From Sphagnum compactum (taxonomy: Eukaryota > Bryophyta > Sphagnopsida > Sphagnales), in contig OZ234498.1 of the NCBI GenBank assembly GCA_965153455.1, forward strand, positions 14,632,001-14,696,000: a stretch of 64,000 nucleotides of DNA, read 5' to 3'. Both the position numbers and the translations under genes were made by a program. A model generated the notes under the pieces. It was given only the letters and a program-made list of their open reading frames with translations, ran no database searches and had not been told where the DNA came from. Numbering within the stretch: the first letter of the stretch is position 1; each line of letters begins with the position of its first letter. This document shows, one piece after another, positions 22,867 to 34,137 of the stretch.

Positions 22867-25800
22867 CAATTTCTATCTTCCTAGATGACAACTCTCTTCT
22901 TGCAACCTTATTCCAAAAAGCAATAACTTTCATGGTTTTCTCTTTTAGTCCACAAAGAACAATAATAAAATAACACACAAACAATGGTGTTTTTCACATC
23001 AAAATTCATCCTCTTTCCATTAAAACTTGCAAGGTATAACAACTTTCTTTGCTCAACTTTCTCTCAACTCCCTTTCAACCTCTTCCATTGAAAAAGTCCT
23101 CTAAAAACCCCCTCCAAATCACACATGCACACAAAAAATTATAAGAAGAAAGAGAATCTCCTTAACAAACACTAAGGATAATGAGAGTGCTCCAAAGGGT
23201 TCCCAACTATCCATACTCACATGGAACCAAATTTACTCTTATTTTTGTGGTGCATATCCAAATCTTCCCCTATGTTAAGAAAAGTGCAATGAGAAGTTAG
23301 TTACCATCACACCCTTCTAAAACTAGCTAAATCTATCAATTCCATTTCCTAATTATTAAAAAAACAATAAACAACAATACCTACCATGGGTAAGTAGGAA
23401 TTGATGGGAGGTCAACTAATCCTTTAGATCAACTAACACAACTATGAAAAAATAAAATGAAATATCTTTTTTTTTAATATACTATTTGGCATTTCTTTTG
23501 GATATTTATTGAAAATATATTTTAAAAAATCATTGAATTTTTTCATTTGTGCCAAAAATGAAAAAGTTAGGACAAATCCAATTTGATCAAATTCATTTTG
23601 AATATGGCCATTGATTCCCTAACCTAAGATTGGATTTGGGTGCCAAGGAAGTCCATTTTCAAGGGAAAGAAAATTTTATCTGATTAACTATATCACAACT
23701 TCTGTAGTAAGATTAAGTGTATGGTAAAGCCCTAGGGTTTAGGGTTGAAGTTAAATACTTATAGATATAAGTTGGCCTCCATTTAAACAAGCATATTTCT
23801 CTGAGTGCTATGTCCATGAATATCTCTCTTAGGACGGAGGAGGCATGATACATTTAATGTTAAGAATGGGAAGGATCTTACACCCATTTGTAAAGAGTAG
23901 GTGTAAAAACCCTCCCCATCCTATGCTGCATGATCTACTAGTACCGATGTTTAGGTTTATGATAAGCATTGCCATACTTGCAAGTTACAAATGGGTAAAG
24001 TCCACAAGTGGGGGGACCTTTGCCAAATGTGTGTTGATGTCCAATGTCATATGTTTGGGTCTATGATAAGCTTGGCCTCATATTTATGATGGGTAAAGTC
24101 CATACTTGGTGGGGCCACTAGGCCTTAAATTTGAAGCTTGACATGTGAAAGATTGCTTCAAATATTGCCCTTCACATTAAAAGAATACCCACAAAAATGT
24201 CTTTCACAAATTAAAAAGTTTGCCCTTCATATAAACAAAAAAGTATGACTCTTGTAATGAAGTTTAACACTAGTGTTCTTTTTTTTGGAATTTTTTTACA
24301 ACATGGCTACAAAAGAATGGAAGGGCAAATGATACAAATGTTGTTTTACCTTCTTTTTTCTGGGTTGGAAAAAATGGGTCCAAGTCACCACTTTATGAGG
24401 AGAAAAATCTGAAGTTGTCATATTTAGACAATAGGTTCCAACATGTCACCAAAATATAGGAGAAGTTCTAAAGGCTAATGTTTTCTACTTGCCTTTGGCA
24501 TGTAGTCAAATTTGGCTAAGTCCTTTTTTGGATGATTACCAAACTCATCACCTTCACAAATTTGAAAAAAAAACATTGCTTGAAAGTATACAAAAATTTC
24601 ATCAAAAATCACATAGCTTTTAAGCCCTTTTTCATAAAAGATTGAGTATGAGCAACACGTTTTCCAAATGGTACAAAATGTTCCAACAAAGTAAATGCTT
24701 ATCAATAGCTACACCAAAGATCCTACTATGACCTAATCCTCCCTTGCACTAATCCAAGGTCAGGACAACATAAACTTTGGAGTGTAGAGGATTGAGCCTT
24801 TATTTCAATTAATAACCATATTGTTTAAGTAATAATACTATGTGAAAGTTTTATCCTACAGGTGCCCTTCACATTTTAAAAAACAGTTGCCTTTCACATG
24901 TGAAGGGTCCCACAATGTTTTGCCTTTCACTAGAAGGGAAATATGTCATTTAAAGGCATTGAAGGTTTCAAATTTAAAGGCTATGCCAAAATGGGGGGGA
25001 GGGGGGTTGGACTTGGCTATATCCTAGGCCTTTTGTTTTGTGAATGCCCTCACCTTAGGGCATTACTAGGGTTTTTTTAAAAGAATTTTTATTTGTAGTA
25101 AGTGTGTTGATCATCCATAGGAAGATGAAAAGAAAGTGGCAATCATCATCAGGAAGATTTAGCCAAATTTAGCTACAAACCAAAAATAAAATACGAATAT
25201 TTAATCATCTTTTTATATTTTTGGCTACACAATGAAAACCAAAAAATGAATTTGGCAATTTTTACCTTTTTTTCTCATTTCTGGTGATTGAAAACCTTGA
25301 AAACAAATTTGAATTTTTAATTTCACTTCTTGGCCAAATTTCAAAAGTAAAAAAAGGCTGGGTGTTACCTTACATTTTTGGATTGGGGAAACAACAATGT
25401 CACCCACCACTACTATGAATGTTTTTGCATTACATGAAAGAGGTTAGGGTAGATGGGTTAGTCATTGAATGCTTTTAACAACTCAAAGAAAAAGGGTGAA
25501 ATAGTTGTTGTTTTTATGGTCATATGCTGAAAAGAAAGTGTGCCCCATCCTTGGGTGCACCCGTAGCCATTTCAATCATAGCATTTGGTCAAGACACGAC
25601 AAAGATATGCCTTGTCGAAATAGGGGGGTCCATTAGTTAGAAAAAATCTTAAACAAATGCATGTGAGACACATTTTGCACCTTATCAATGATATGTTAAC
25701 ATTTGAAAATTGAACAAGATTTAACCATTGTTTGAAATGGATGACATTGAAATCCATTTGGTTATTTATGTAAAGTTGTTTGTCATGTACATTAATGGCC

Positions 25801-26001
25801 TTGATTAATGCCAAACAAAATGAGATAATATACCATGGTTTTGCCTCACCTTAAAATTTCAAGTGGCACTACAAGTTGGCAAGGGGTTTGAATAAATGTG
25901 AGGAGGTGGGGCAAGTTTTGTAAAACAACGATACACACTAAGGGCCCATTAAAAGACAAGATAATAACAAATGATTGTGAGGGGGGGGGGGAGATGGGGT
26001 T
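22867..26001. other. Intergenic DNA
   Basis: No supportable gene. It includes a local duplication (23949-24115), runs of G near 24995-25008 and 25981-25991, and scattered copies of a short motif AGCCAAATTTGGCT or close variants (24508 and 25158) that also occurs near 38693 and 63904. Confidence 0.5.
23949..24115. repeat. Tandem duplication, period about 103 bp
   Basis: TGTTTAGGTTTATGATAAGC ... ATGGGTAAAGTCCACAAGTGG is repeated as TGTTTGGGTCTATGATAAGC ... ATGGGTAAAGTCCATACTTGG. Confidence 0.6.
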
Positions 26002-26699
26002 TAACACTACTACCAAAGTGGGGTGTAATTTACTAGCTTAAATCACTATGGGACCTTAAAAGTGAAATAACTTCATTGCATTTTACTGATTTCACCTAGT
26101 GAAAATTATTTCATTATAATATCACTATGTAGACATCATGTTTCATTTCTAGTTAACATAATTCACTATTACAATTTACTATAGCAAATAGGTTTATTTC
26201 TATGTTTTTATCTATGTTACTTAATGATATACCCTATATTATTTTAAGCTACTTTAGTTATTATAACTTATATTTTATGTTATTATAGGCTATTATAAAT
26301 TATTGTACCCTAAATTATTATATGTTATTTTACCTTAAAATATCTTAACTAGTTCATTATAAGCTTTTAAATTATTTAAAATTAATATATGTTATTTTAA
26401 GTTATACTTTAAATTGTTCAAGGTCATTCTACTTAATGTTATTATAAATTATTTTATCTTAAGCATAATAACTTAAAAATAATTTAAAACAAAATATAAT
26501 GACCTAAGGTAAAAATAACTTATAATTAAAAATAATAACCTATGAAAAATAATTTTAAATACCCTACAATATAATAACTACCAATAGCCTATGATATTAT
26601 AACATAGAATATCAAACAATAATTTATAATACAATAATCACCAATAGTTGTAATATAACATATAATAACCAACAATAACTTATAATACAATAACCATTA

Positions 26700-27500
26700 A
26701 TAACCATTAATAAAATAGCCATCAATAACCACCAATGGCTTACAACGGAATAATCACTAATAGCCATTAATAGAATAGGCACCAACAGCCATTAATAGAA
26801 TAGGCACCAACAGCCATTAATAGAATAGGCACCAACAGCCATTAATAGAATAGGCACCAACAGCCATTAATAGAATATCCACCAATATCCATTAATAGAA
26901 TAGCCACCAATAGCCATTGATATAATAACCACCAATAGCCATTAATAGAATAACCACCAATAGCCATTAATAGATTAACCACGAATAACCATTAGTAGAA
27001 TAACCACAATAGCCACTAATACATTAATCACGAATAGCCATTAATAGAATAACCACCAATAACCATTAATAGAATAGCCACCAGTAGCCATTAATAGAAT
27101 AGCCACCAAGAGCCATTAATAGAATAACCACCAGTAGCCATTAATAAAATAGCCACCAAGAGCCATTAATAGAATAACCACCAGTAGCCATTAATATAAT
27201 AGCCACCAGTAGCCATTAATAAAATAACCACCAGTAGCCATTAATAGAATAGCCACCAGTAGCCATTAATATAATAGCCACCAGTAGCCATTAATAAAGT
27301 AACCACTAGTAGCCATTAATATAATAGCCACGAGTAAACATTAATATAGTAACCACCAATAACCACCAATAGAATAACTACTAATGGCCATTAATAGAAT
27401 AACCACCAATAACTATTAATAAAATAACCACTAAAAAGCATTAATAGCCACAAATAGAATAAGTACCAATAGCCATTAATAACCACCAATAACACTAATA
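26700..27500. repeat. 25-bp minisatellite inside the CACTA-like element
   Basis: About 30 tandem copies of a unit like CACCAATAGCCATTAATAGA plus five bases. The copies at 26771, 26796 and 26821 are almost identical; those further right vary (ATATAAT, AAAATAACC). No spacers of constant length separate unrelated sequences, so this is not a CRISPR array. Confidence 0.9.
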
Positions 27501-28200
27501 AAAGAACAACCAATTGCCATATATTATAATTGCTTAGGATTGCCAAAAATATTCTAAGGTGAAATAATTTATAATAAACGAAAATAGCCTAAGGTGAAAT
27601 AAATTAAAATAACCAAAAGTAATTTATAATAACTGCAAGTAGACTAAATTGAAATAATCTACAATAGCCAAAAATAACATAAAATAACAACTAAAACTTA
27701 CAATACCTGAAAATATCTTAAGGTGAAATAAGTTAAAATAGCCAAAAATAACTTAAAATAACCAAAAGTAGCCTAGGGTGAAATAGCCAAAAATAACCAA
27801 AAGTAATTTAGAATAACCATAAATAGTCGTAAATAATGTAGGGTGAAATAATTTAAATTAATGAAAAATAGTCATATAATAATTGAAAGTAGTATAACAT
27901 AGCTAGTATTATTATATTAACAAAAGAAATCCATTTACTAAATTTTTTTTTTTCAAAAGAATGGTCATTGAAATGTTATTGAATAATGATATTCAACTTT
28001 TTTTTTTGTTCAAATAATTTTAAACTTTCAAAAGGAAATAAATGTACATTATGTACATTATTGAATATTTTAAAAAAGTAAACTCAAATCATTTCATTTG
28101 AAGAAAATCTCAATAAGATATGAATTTTCAAAGTTTATGTTTTTGTAATGTTTAAAATGAAGTATTTGATAAATATAATGTAATGTAACTATTATCACAA

Positions 28201-28420
28201 CAAGTGGGGTGGTTTGATGGTAATGGTGTTTGCCTCCATTCCAAAGGTCAAGGGATCAAACCTCATGGGTGGCATTGTGTGTGGTCAACAATGGTATGTT
28301 GACCGAATTTTTTCCTATCTAATTCTTAGGTTAGGTGCCTAGGTTGATTACGTGGCCTACCTACCTACTAGGCTAGGTTTTTAACCTAACATAGGTAGTG
28401 ACACGTGTCAATAAATAATA
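28201..28420 (+). mobile_element. tRNA-derived SINE, copy 1
   Basis: The head (about 28205-28275) resembles a tRNA gene: GGTTTGATGGTAATGG fits a box A region, and AAGGGATCAAACCTC fits a box B region at the usual distance. The body continues through GTCAACAATGGTATGTTGAC and CTAGGTTTTTAACC to TGACACGTGTCAATAA. A second copy with the same head and body lies inverted at 33915-34137, which establishes a family. It sits inside the CACTA-like element, so it inserted there later or was captured. Confidence 0.7.
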
Positions 28421-28710
28421 GGCTTTAAAAATCATGAAATTATCAATAGTATTATATATTAAATAATTAAATTTTAATTAATTTTCATATTAGTTAGTTA
28501 ATTAATTATCAAGTGAATGGTTTGATAAATTTGTATTTCACTTGAAAATAACCTTGTTTCACTAGGTACTAGTGAAACAAGTCATTGTCCGTAGCAACTG
28601 GTCCCCGTTCACTAAGGGGTTAAACAATTTCACTAGGTAAAATTGTCCAAATTCACTCAAAAATCTAGTGAAACCCATAGTGAACTAGGACGCATTTCCT
28701 AGTAGTGTAA

Positions 28711-30839
28711 GGTTTAAGGTATTTGTAAAGCAATAAAACCCACCAAGGGCCCACCAAAACACAAGACACTAACAAAAAAAGATGAAAGGGGGCCTAATTC
28801 TATATAACACAACACACTAAATGACCAAGAAAACATAAGAAGACAAGGATAATACAAAAGAAGGAGGTGGGTGTAAGTCTTATGAGCAACATTGAAACAC
28901 TAGATGACCATTGTAACACAAAGGATGATGATGAATAGAGATTGATGTGTCATAGAAGATGTCAATCCTTTGCATCACCATAAAAACTACCATTAGAAAA
29001 GTGCCATCAAAATTTTATTCAATTAAAGGAAGACAAAATTCAAAGCAAATGACCACAATGGAAGAATGCAGGGGATGAAAACTCATGGAAGTTGATGATT
29101 GGCATCTCTAAAACATCAATGACCAAAGAACAACAATGAACACAAATAGTTGCACAATTAACTTGGAACACAAAGCCTGGGGGGAGATTATCATTGGAGA
29201 CTCCAATGGGTTTTTGATGTGTTTCATTGCTCAATAGAAATACGATTTCATGTTTGTTCATTATTCTTTCGTGTTTTGGTGGACCCCTAGTGTATCTCAT
29301 TATTTTACATAACCCCACTCCCCCCCCCTTCACATGTGATTGTCATCGTTTTTTTTTTTGGGTTATGTCTAATGTTTTTTGTTTTTTAAATTTATGCCAC
29401 CCCCCATTCATTGTTGTTGTCATGCTCTTATTGAAAACCTAAACCACATTGTTAATTGTTTTCTTTGTTTGTGAAATGCGACCCTTCCCTTCATCTTGTT
29501 CTTTTTAGTTTGTGAAGAGTGATCGATTCATTTTGTTCCTCTTGGTTTAAGGAGTCTAAACCCCATGCTTTGTTCCTCTTGTTTTGTGAATCTTGACCCC
29601 CTTGTTTGTTCCTCCTTGTGGGTGGTTTGCACATTAGATAGTCCATTTTTTTGGTGTCACAAGGGCAATTTTTATGGGGTACCTTTAAGTTTGGTATAAT
29701 ATGTGTTAAGGTTTGATTGTAATTTTTAAACATGACTCATTTAATTAAACTATAACACTTGAAAAATCAAATTAAAAAAATTGAAAATAAAATGTCATCA
29801 TTTCATTACAAGGTGGACTTTTCAAATGATGTAAACTTTGTCATAGTCCATAAAAAGTGTTATGGATTTTTATTACATAGTAAAAATGTTTTAATTGTTG
29901 ATTTTTTTTCTTAGTATGATTGTGAGGTTATTGTAATGCTAAAATCAAAGTTTCCAATCAAATTTAATATTTTAGTTTATTAGGCTTCTATAAGATTACC
30001 AATAGTCTAGAAAGTCCATAATTTATTGAAATGGAAAAGATGATAAATGTTGGTTTGTAAAATGTGACATTACTACCCAACATAATATCTGCCAATGTTA
30101 AATTTTTTAAAACCCATGTTTTTGCTTCTAACTTTTCCCTTAGCCAATCAAATCAGAACACATGTCATAATTTGAAAACTTTTAATTTTAGGGTTTAGGT
30201 ATTCCTTTTGCCTCCTACTTTCAACTGGACTAATTTGCATTTGTAGAACATCAAATATTTGCATTAGAAATTATGAAAAAGGAAAATTGTGGACACCACA
30301 TGTGCCACTTTTGGTTCACCTTAGAATGCGTTCATCCCTTGTTTGCATAAAGCTTAACCCCTTGTCATGTTCATTTTGTTTGGCCTCCTATTTTTTGGGT
30401 TGTATGCCCAAGGTTCACACCTTTATACAAAAGGTGGATGTAATCAATTAATGTTTCTTTGCCCATTGTTTTTCTTGTAAGGAGACATGGGAGGGACAAC
30501 AAATTTGCAAATGATAATGATTCCTAGGTTGTAGTTGTTGAAATTTCATCTTATTGAACTTCACAAATAGGTTGATCTAAATTAACTATAAGGTCATAGA
30601 CTCTTCTATTAGCCTTGTATCCTATGTGGTAGTAGGATTCATGGGCACATTCAAATAATATATCAAATTTGGTTATTATTGGTGATCAACATCAACCCAT
30701 GTTCTAGAATCTTTTAATATTGTAATTGTATGTTCAACAATCGTGTGGCAACTCCATCTTCCCCCCATTCTTATTGATTAAATCAATTGGTCCATGAAGA
30801 CCATTTTGTTTTTTTTATCTAAGATGTTGGTAGGTGGTG
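28711..30839. other. Intergenic DNA
   Basis: I see no gene. A run of C lies at about 29323-29330. T-rich words resembling GTTCCTCTTGTTT recur at about 29500-29620 and create an open frame on minus. Confidence 0.5.
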
Positions 30840-31989
30840 TTATGTATACATTACTTGGTTTGGTCTTGTCATCCATGGCCCTAAATTGAATGACCATTCA
30901 AATTATAGCCTTGAATTAATTTTTGATGTTTTTCCTTAACAATGATTTGTCCATAACCTTGTCAACTTAATTAGCCAATGTGCATTTGTCTAATTCACAA
31001 TGATTATTTCTAATCATTGCATTGTTTTTTTTTTTCCTAAAAGTTGTTTTGAAACATTTGAAATAATTCACAACTAAGGGTTGTAAGGCATGTTTTGTCT
31101 AAAAAAGTAATGTGATCATGTTCAACCCAAATTCTTGTGCTTGATTTGTTGCTTTCAATGTAACATGCGAACCATGCTTGTCTATAACTAATATATGTTG
31201 ATTAGATTAAGAGATGGAATTGGCTTTTAAAAAAATGAGAGAAACTCCTTGAATAGAAATGATGTCATCCATGCCTTGGTTTGCATTGCCATACATGTTC
31301 ATGTTTTGCACTATCTAATGGAATCATTTTCTATGCACTTACCTCTAAACATGTAAAATCTTGGGTTTAGGGTTTAGGGTACGAAACCCCTTATAACATT
31401 TACGATAGTGTTTATTGTTAGCCACTCCATAGACCTTGGACTGCTGCTATAAACCTATTGTAAACCTTTTTTTGCCAAAACTTTTACCCTTGACTATGCC
31501 CCTATCTTGTTTGAATTTGAAATGTTATATAGACTATATTTGTGCCATGTGTATAGTGCAAATTGTAGATCCTAGTATAATGAATTTACATGTTTGACTT
31601 GTTTAACTTTGTGCTTTACAAACTTCCAATCTTTTTACAAGTTTAATATTTAGTTCTAAATGTCAATGTTGAACTAATACCATTAGTCATTCTTCAGAAT
31701 TCCATCTTTGAAAGGGTGGGCTTAGTTTGAACGAATTCATTTTGAGTTGTTACAAGGTAATTGAAAGTTTGCATTTTTGCATACAAAACACCCAAGCCAC
31801 CATTGCTACATCTTTTTCCATTAACACACCTTGTGGGTCAACCTTCAAATCTAATCTTGTCTTGCCAATCAAATGATCTAAAGAAAGGTTAGAGGTATGT
31901 TCCAATGTTTGCTTACTTTTTTCAAAAAATTTTACCCTCTTACTACATCCATTACTGCTTCCAAGGATTTGGATGTCCATTTGCCTCAT
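30840..31989 (-). pseudogene. Degenerate pogo/CENP-B-like DDE transposase
   Basis: Reading minus, 31989-31750 encodes a helix-turn-helix-like segment with LDHLIGKTR and VDPQGVL..., then VAWVFCMQKC and KLSITL, as in the N-terminal DNA-binding part of pogo-type transposases. Further on are GMDDIISIQGVSL (about 31280-31240), then the catalytic-region signature ILVIDKHGSHVTLKA (about 31205-31160), NMITL and HALQPLVV, then FKTTF, CELDKCTLANYVDK and finally RAMDDKTKPSN (about 30865). Frames change and stops interrupt it. The usual Asp after HALQPL is Val here, so the enzyme is dead. Family assignment is from recalled motif order. Terminal repeats were not found. Confidence 0.65.
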
Positions 31990-33914
31990 TAATGTAATGT
32001 AAGAGCCCTATTTATTCTTGTTGCCTTGTTTGTCTATTTTACAAGTGTAGGTGGGATGTTATTTTTTCTACTATTACTGGTCCAACAATCCATTTTGTTG
32101 CCTATGACGTACATTGGGCATCATAACAACCCTTGACTTTTTGGCCCTAACTTCTAACAAGTTGAGGAAGGTTTTTCTAATTGTACAAGAGGTATGCATT
32201 TCAAGTTCTTATATTGATTCCAAGACTACAAAAAATGTGTTAGGTTAGAATATTTTAAAAGATCACAACTAATTTTATTAGAGGAAATAAGTTCATAATT
32301 TTAAAAAAATTCTTCTCATACTAAATTGATGTTTAGTTACCCTTTAAACCTTTCACAATACTTCTGTAGTGCACAAGCCATCACAAATCAATTGCTTTCA
32401 TTTTTAGAGTTCATTCTTCCAAGTTGATTACAATACAAATTTAGCATGTGACAAATTAAAGATGAATATTGTGCGAAGTTCGTTCATTTATAGGTTCGTA
32501 CATTTTACACACGAATATCATGTGTTGAAAACACATTTAGAGCATGGATAGATGTATTGATAGATGAAGTACAAACCTATGAATGAACAAATGTTAGACG
32601 AATTTTGCATCTTCCTATAAATCCATGTGTCAAATGTGTTTTCAATGCATGATATTAGGGCATGAAACGTATGAATTATGAATGAATGAATTTGCACAAT
32701 TTCCATTAATAAGTCATGAGATACTAAACTTGTGATGTACCTCTTGTTATAATTACTATCCAACCATTAAATAATCTTTTATTCTAATCTCCTACACAAA
32801 TCCCTAGTTGATTAGCCAACTCAAGCCAATCACCTTATTTTCAATGACTAACTATGCAAGTAGCTTCATCTTCTTATAAACAAATAAATTTAAAAAATGA
32901 ATATTTGTCACTGGTACTTAAGAAATTACTAGGATGCCCATTAGGCTAATTTCATTAGATAGTTTTCCCATCAACATATATATATTTACTAAAATTTCAT
33001 CTTAGAATTAATTCTAATAATTTTGAAGGCAATTATTTGATAATAATAATAATTACATAACATAGAGTCCACACATGAATACACAAATTTTGCAATCCTT
33101 TTGTTAGCATTTTCATAGCTCCAAACCTTAGCATTCCAATTATTTTTGAAAGTTTACAACTTCTTTTAAAATGATTCAATCACCTTGATCTATATATATA
33201 TATTTTTAATGAATTTACTATAATGTGTAATATCAATGTGAATTTTTGTTTCACTTCATTTATTTATTCAATTGTAGTTATGTCTAAATAGAAAAATTGT
33301 TAGATATTCATCATGCCTTAGGTTTTATTAAATGAAATCATTGGCTTCACAATAGTCTTAATCTTGATTATATAAACATATTTTTAAATATAATTTTTCA
33401 TATTTTCATATTTTGCTTTGAAGTACACATGTAAAAAACCAAAAAAATTATTTTCCCATGTCATTTATAATATGTTTGATCAACTCATGTGATTGAAATT
33501 TTAAAACTTATTTTTTTCCATGGGAAAAAATCCACATTCATTTTGCAATATGTAACATGACAAATCTACAGATTTAAAAGTCCAAAGATATAATGTAATC
33601 ATTTCTAATTGCAAGAATCAATATAAGAAATTAACCATTAATTTTTCAATTACATTTTAGTCATAATGGACACATGCAACTGAAATGCCCATTGTTGTTT
33701 TGGACAATTGCCATAAGATAACCAAGTCATGAAAAACACCACATGGCATGGTATGGCATATGTAGTCAAATTGATATTCACATAATGTTACAACTACATT
33801 TGTGATTACATAGTCATGGAAGACATCAAAATATAATTTATAAGATTATTCAAAAAATATTGATATATTATATATTATATTATCATATAATGTCATTATT
33901 TTCATCCTATGAGT
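31990..33914. other. AT-rich intergenic DNA
   Basis: I see no gene. Part of 31990-32200 may be the upstream remnant of the dead transposase. Around 32480-32690 a word pair (CATGTGTTGAAAACACATTT and CAAATGTGTTTTCAATGCATG) forms a loose long-range inverted repeat. Confidence 0.4.
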
Positions 33915-34137
33915 TGTTGACATGTGTCAATACCTAGGCAAGGTAAAAACCTAGTTTAAATAGTTAGATACGCACCTAGGAAATGTAGTTAAGGCAAGTT
34001 AACTAGGCTGAATATTCGCTAAACAACATTCAATCAACAAATCATGGTTGACCACCATCATGTCATTTGTGAAGGTTGATCCTTGAACTTCAAAAATATT
34101 GGAGGCCAATTCCTTTACCAACAAATCACCCCACTTG
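33915..34137 (-). mobile_element. tRNA-derived SINE, copy 2
   Basis: On minus the unit starts ACAAGTGGGGTGATTTG and matches the SINE at 28201-28420 through the tRNA-like head (GCCTCCA..., AAGGATCAACC), then GGTCAACCATG, CTAGGTTTTTACC and TGACACATGTCAA. The two copies are clearly diverged, so neither is recent. Box B is degraded (GGATCAACC). Confidence 0.7.

Larger units (their letters stand above)
26005..28707. mobile_element. Non-autonomous CACTA-like element, 2.7 kb
   Basis: The left end reads CACTACTACCAAAG and the right end, read inward from the other strand, reads CACTACTAGGAAATG. The two sites are flanked by the same trinucleotide, TAA (26002-26004 and 28708-28710). CACTA (En/Spm) elements are known for CACTA termini and 3-bp target duplications. 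Subterminal words are shared and inverted: TCACTATGGG occurs near each end, and CTAGTGAAA-type words cluster at both. There is no transposase frame. The interior is AT-rich with a 25-bp minisatellite, and a SINE is nested near the right end. Termini match over only about 8 bp exactly, so the call rests on the ends, the duplication and the subterminal motifs together. Confidence 0.7.

Noticed and set aside
26700-27500. CRISPR-like regular array
   Set aside because: The sequence is a plant nuclear genome, and the units are contiguous 25-bp repeats without unique spacers.
28205-28275. Functional tRNA gene
   Set aside because: The tRNA-like head has no complete cloverleaf that I can draw, and a second diverged copy with a common body shows it is a SINE.
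29491-29733. 80-codon minus frame with repeated motifs
   Set aside because: The repeats follow the recurring GTTCCTCTTG words; no homology recognised.
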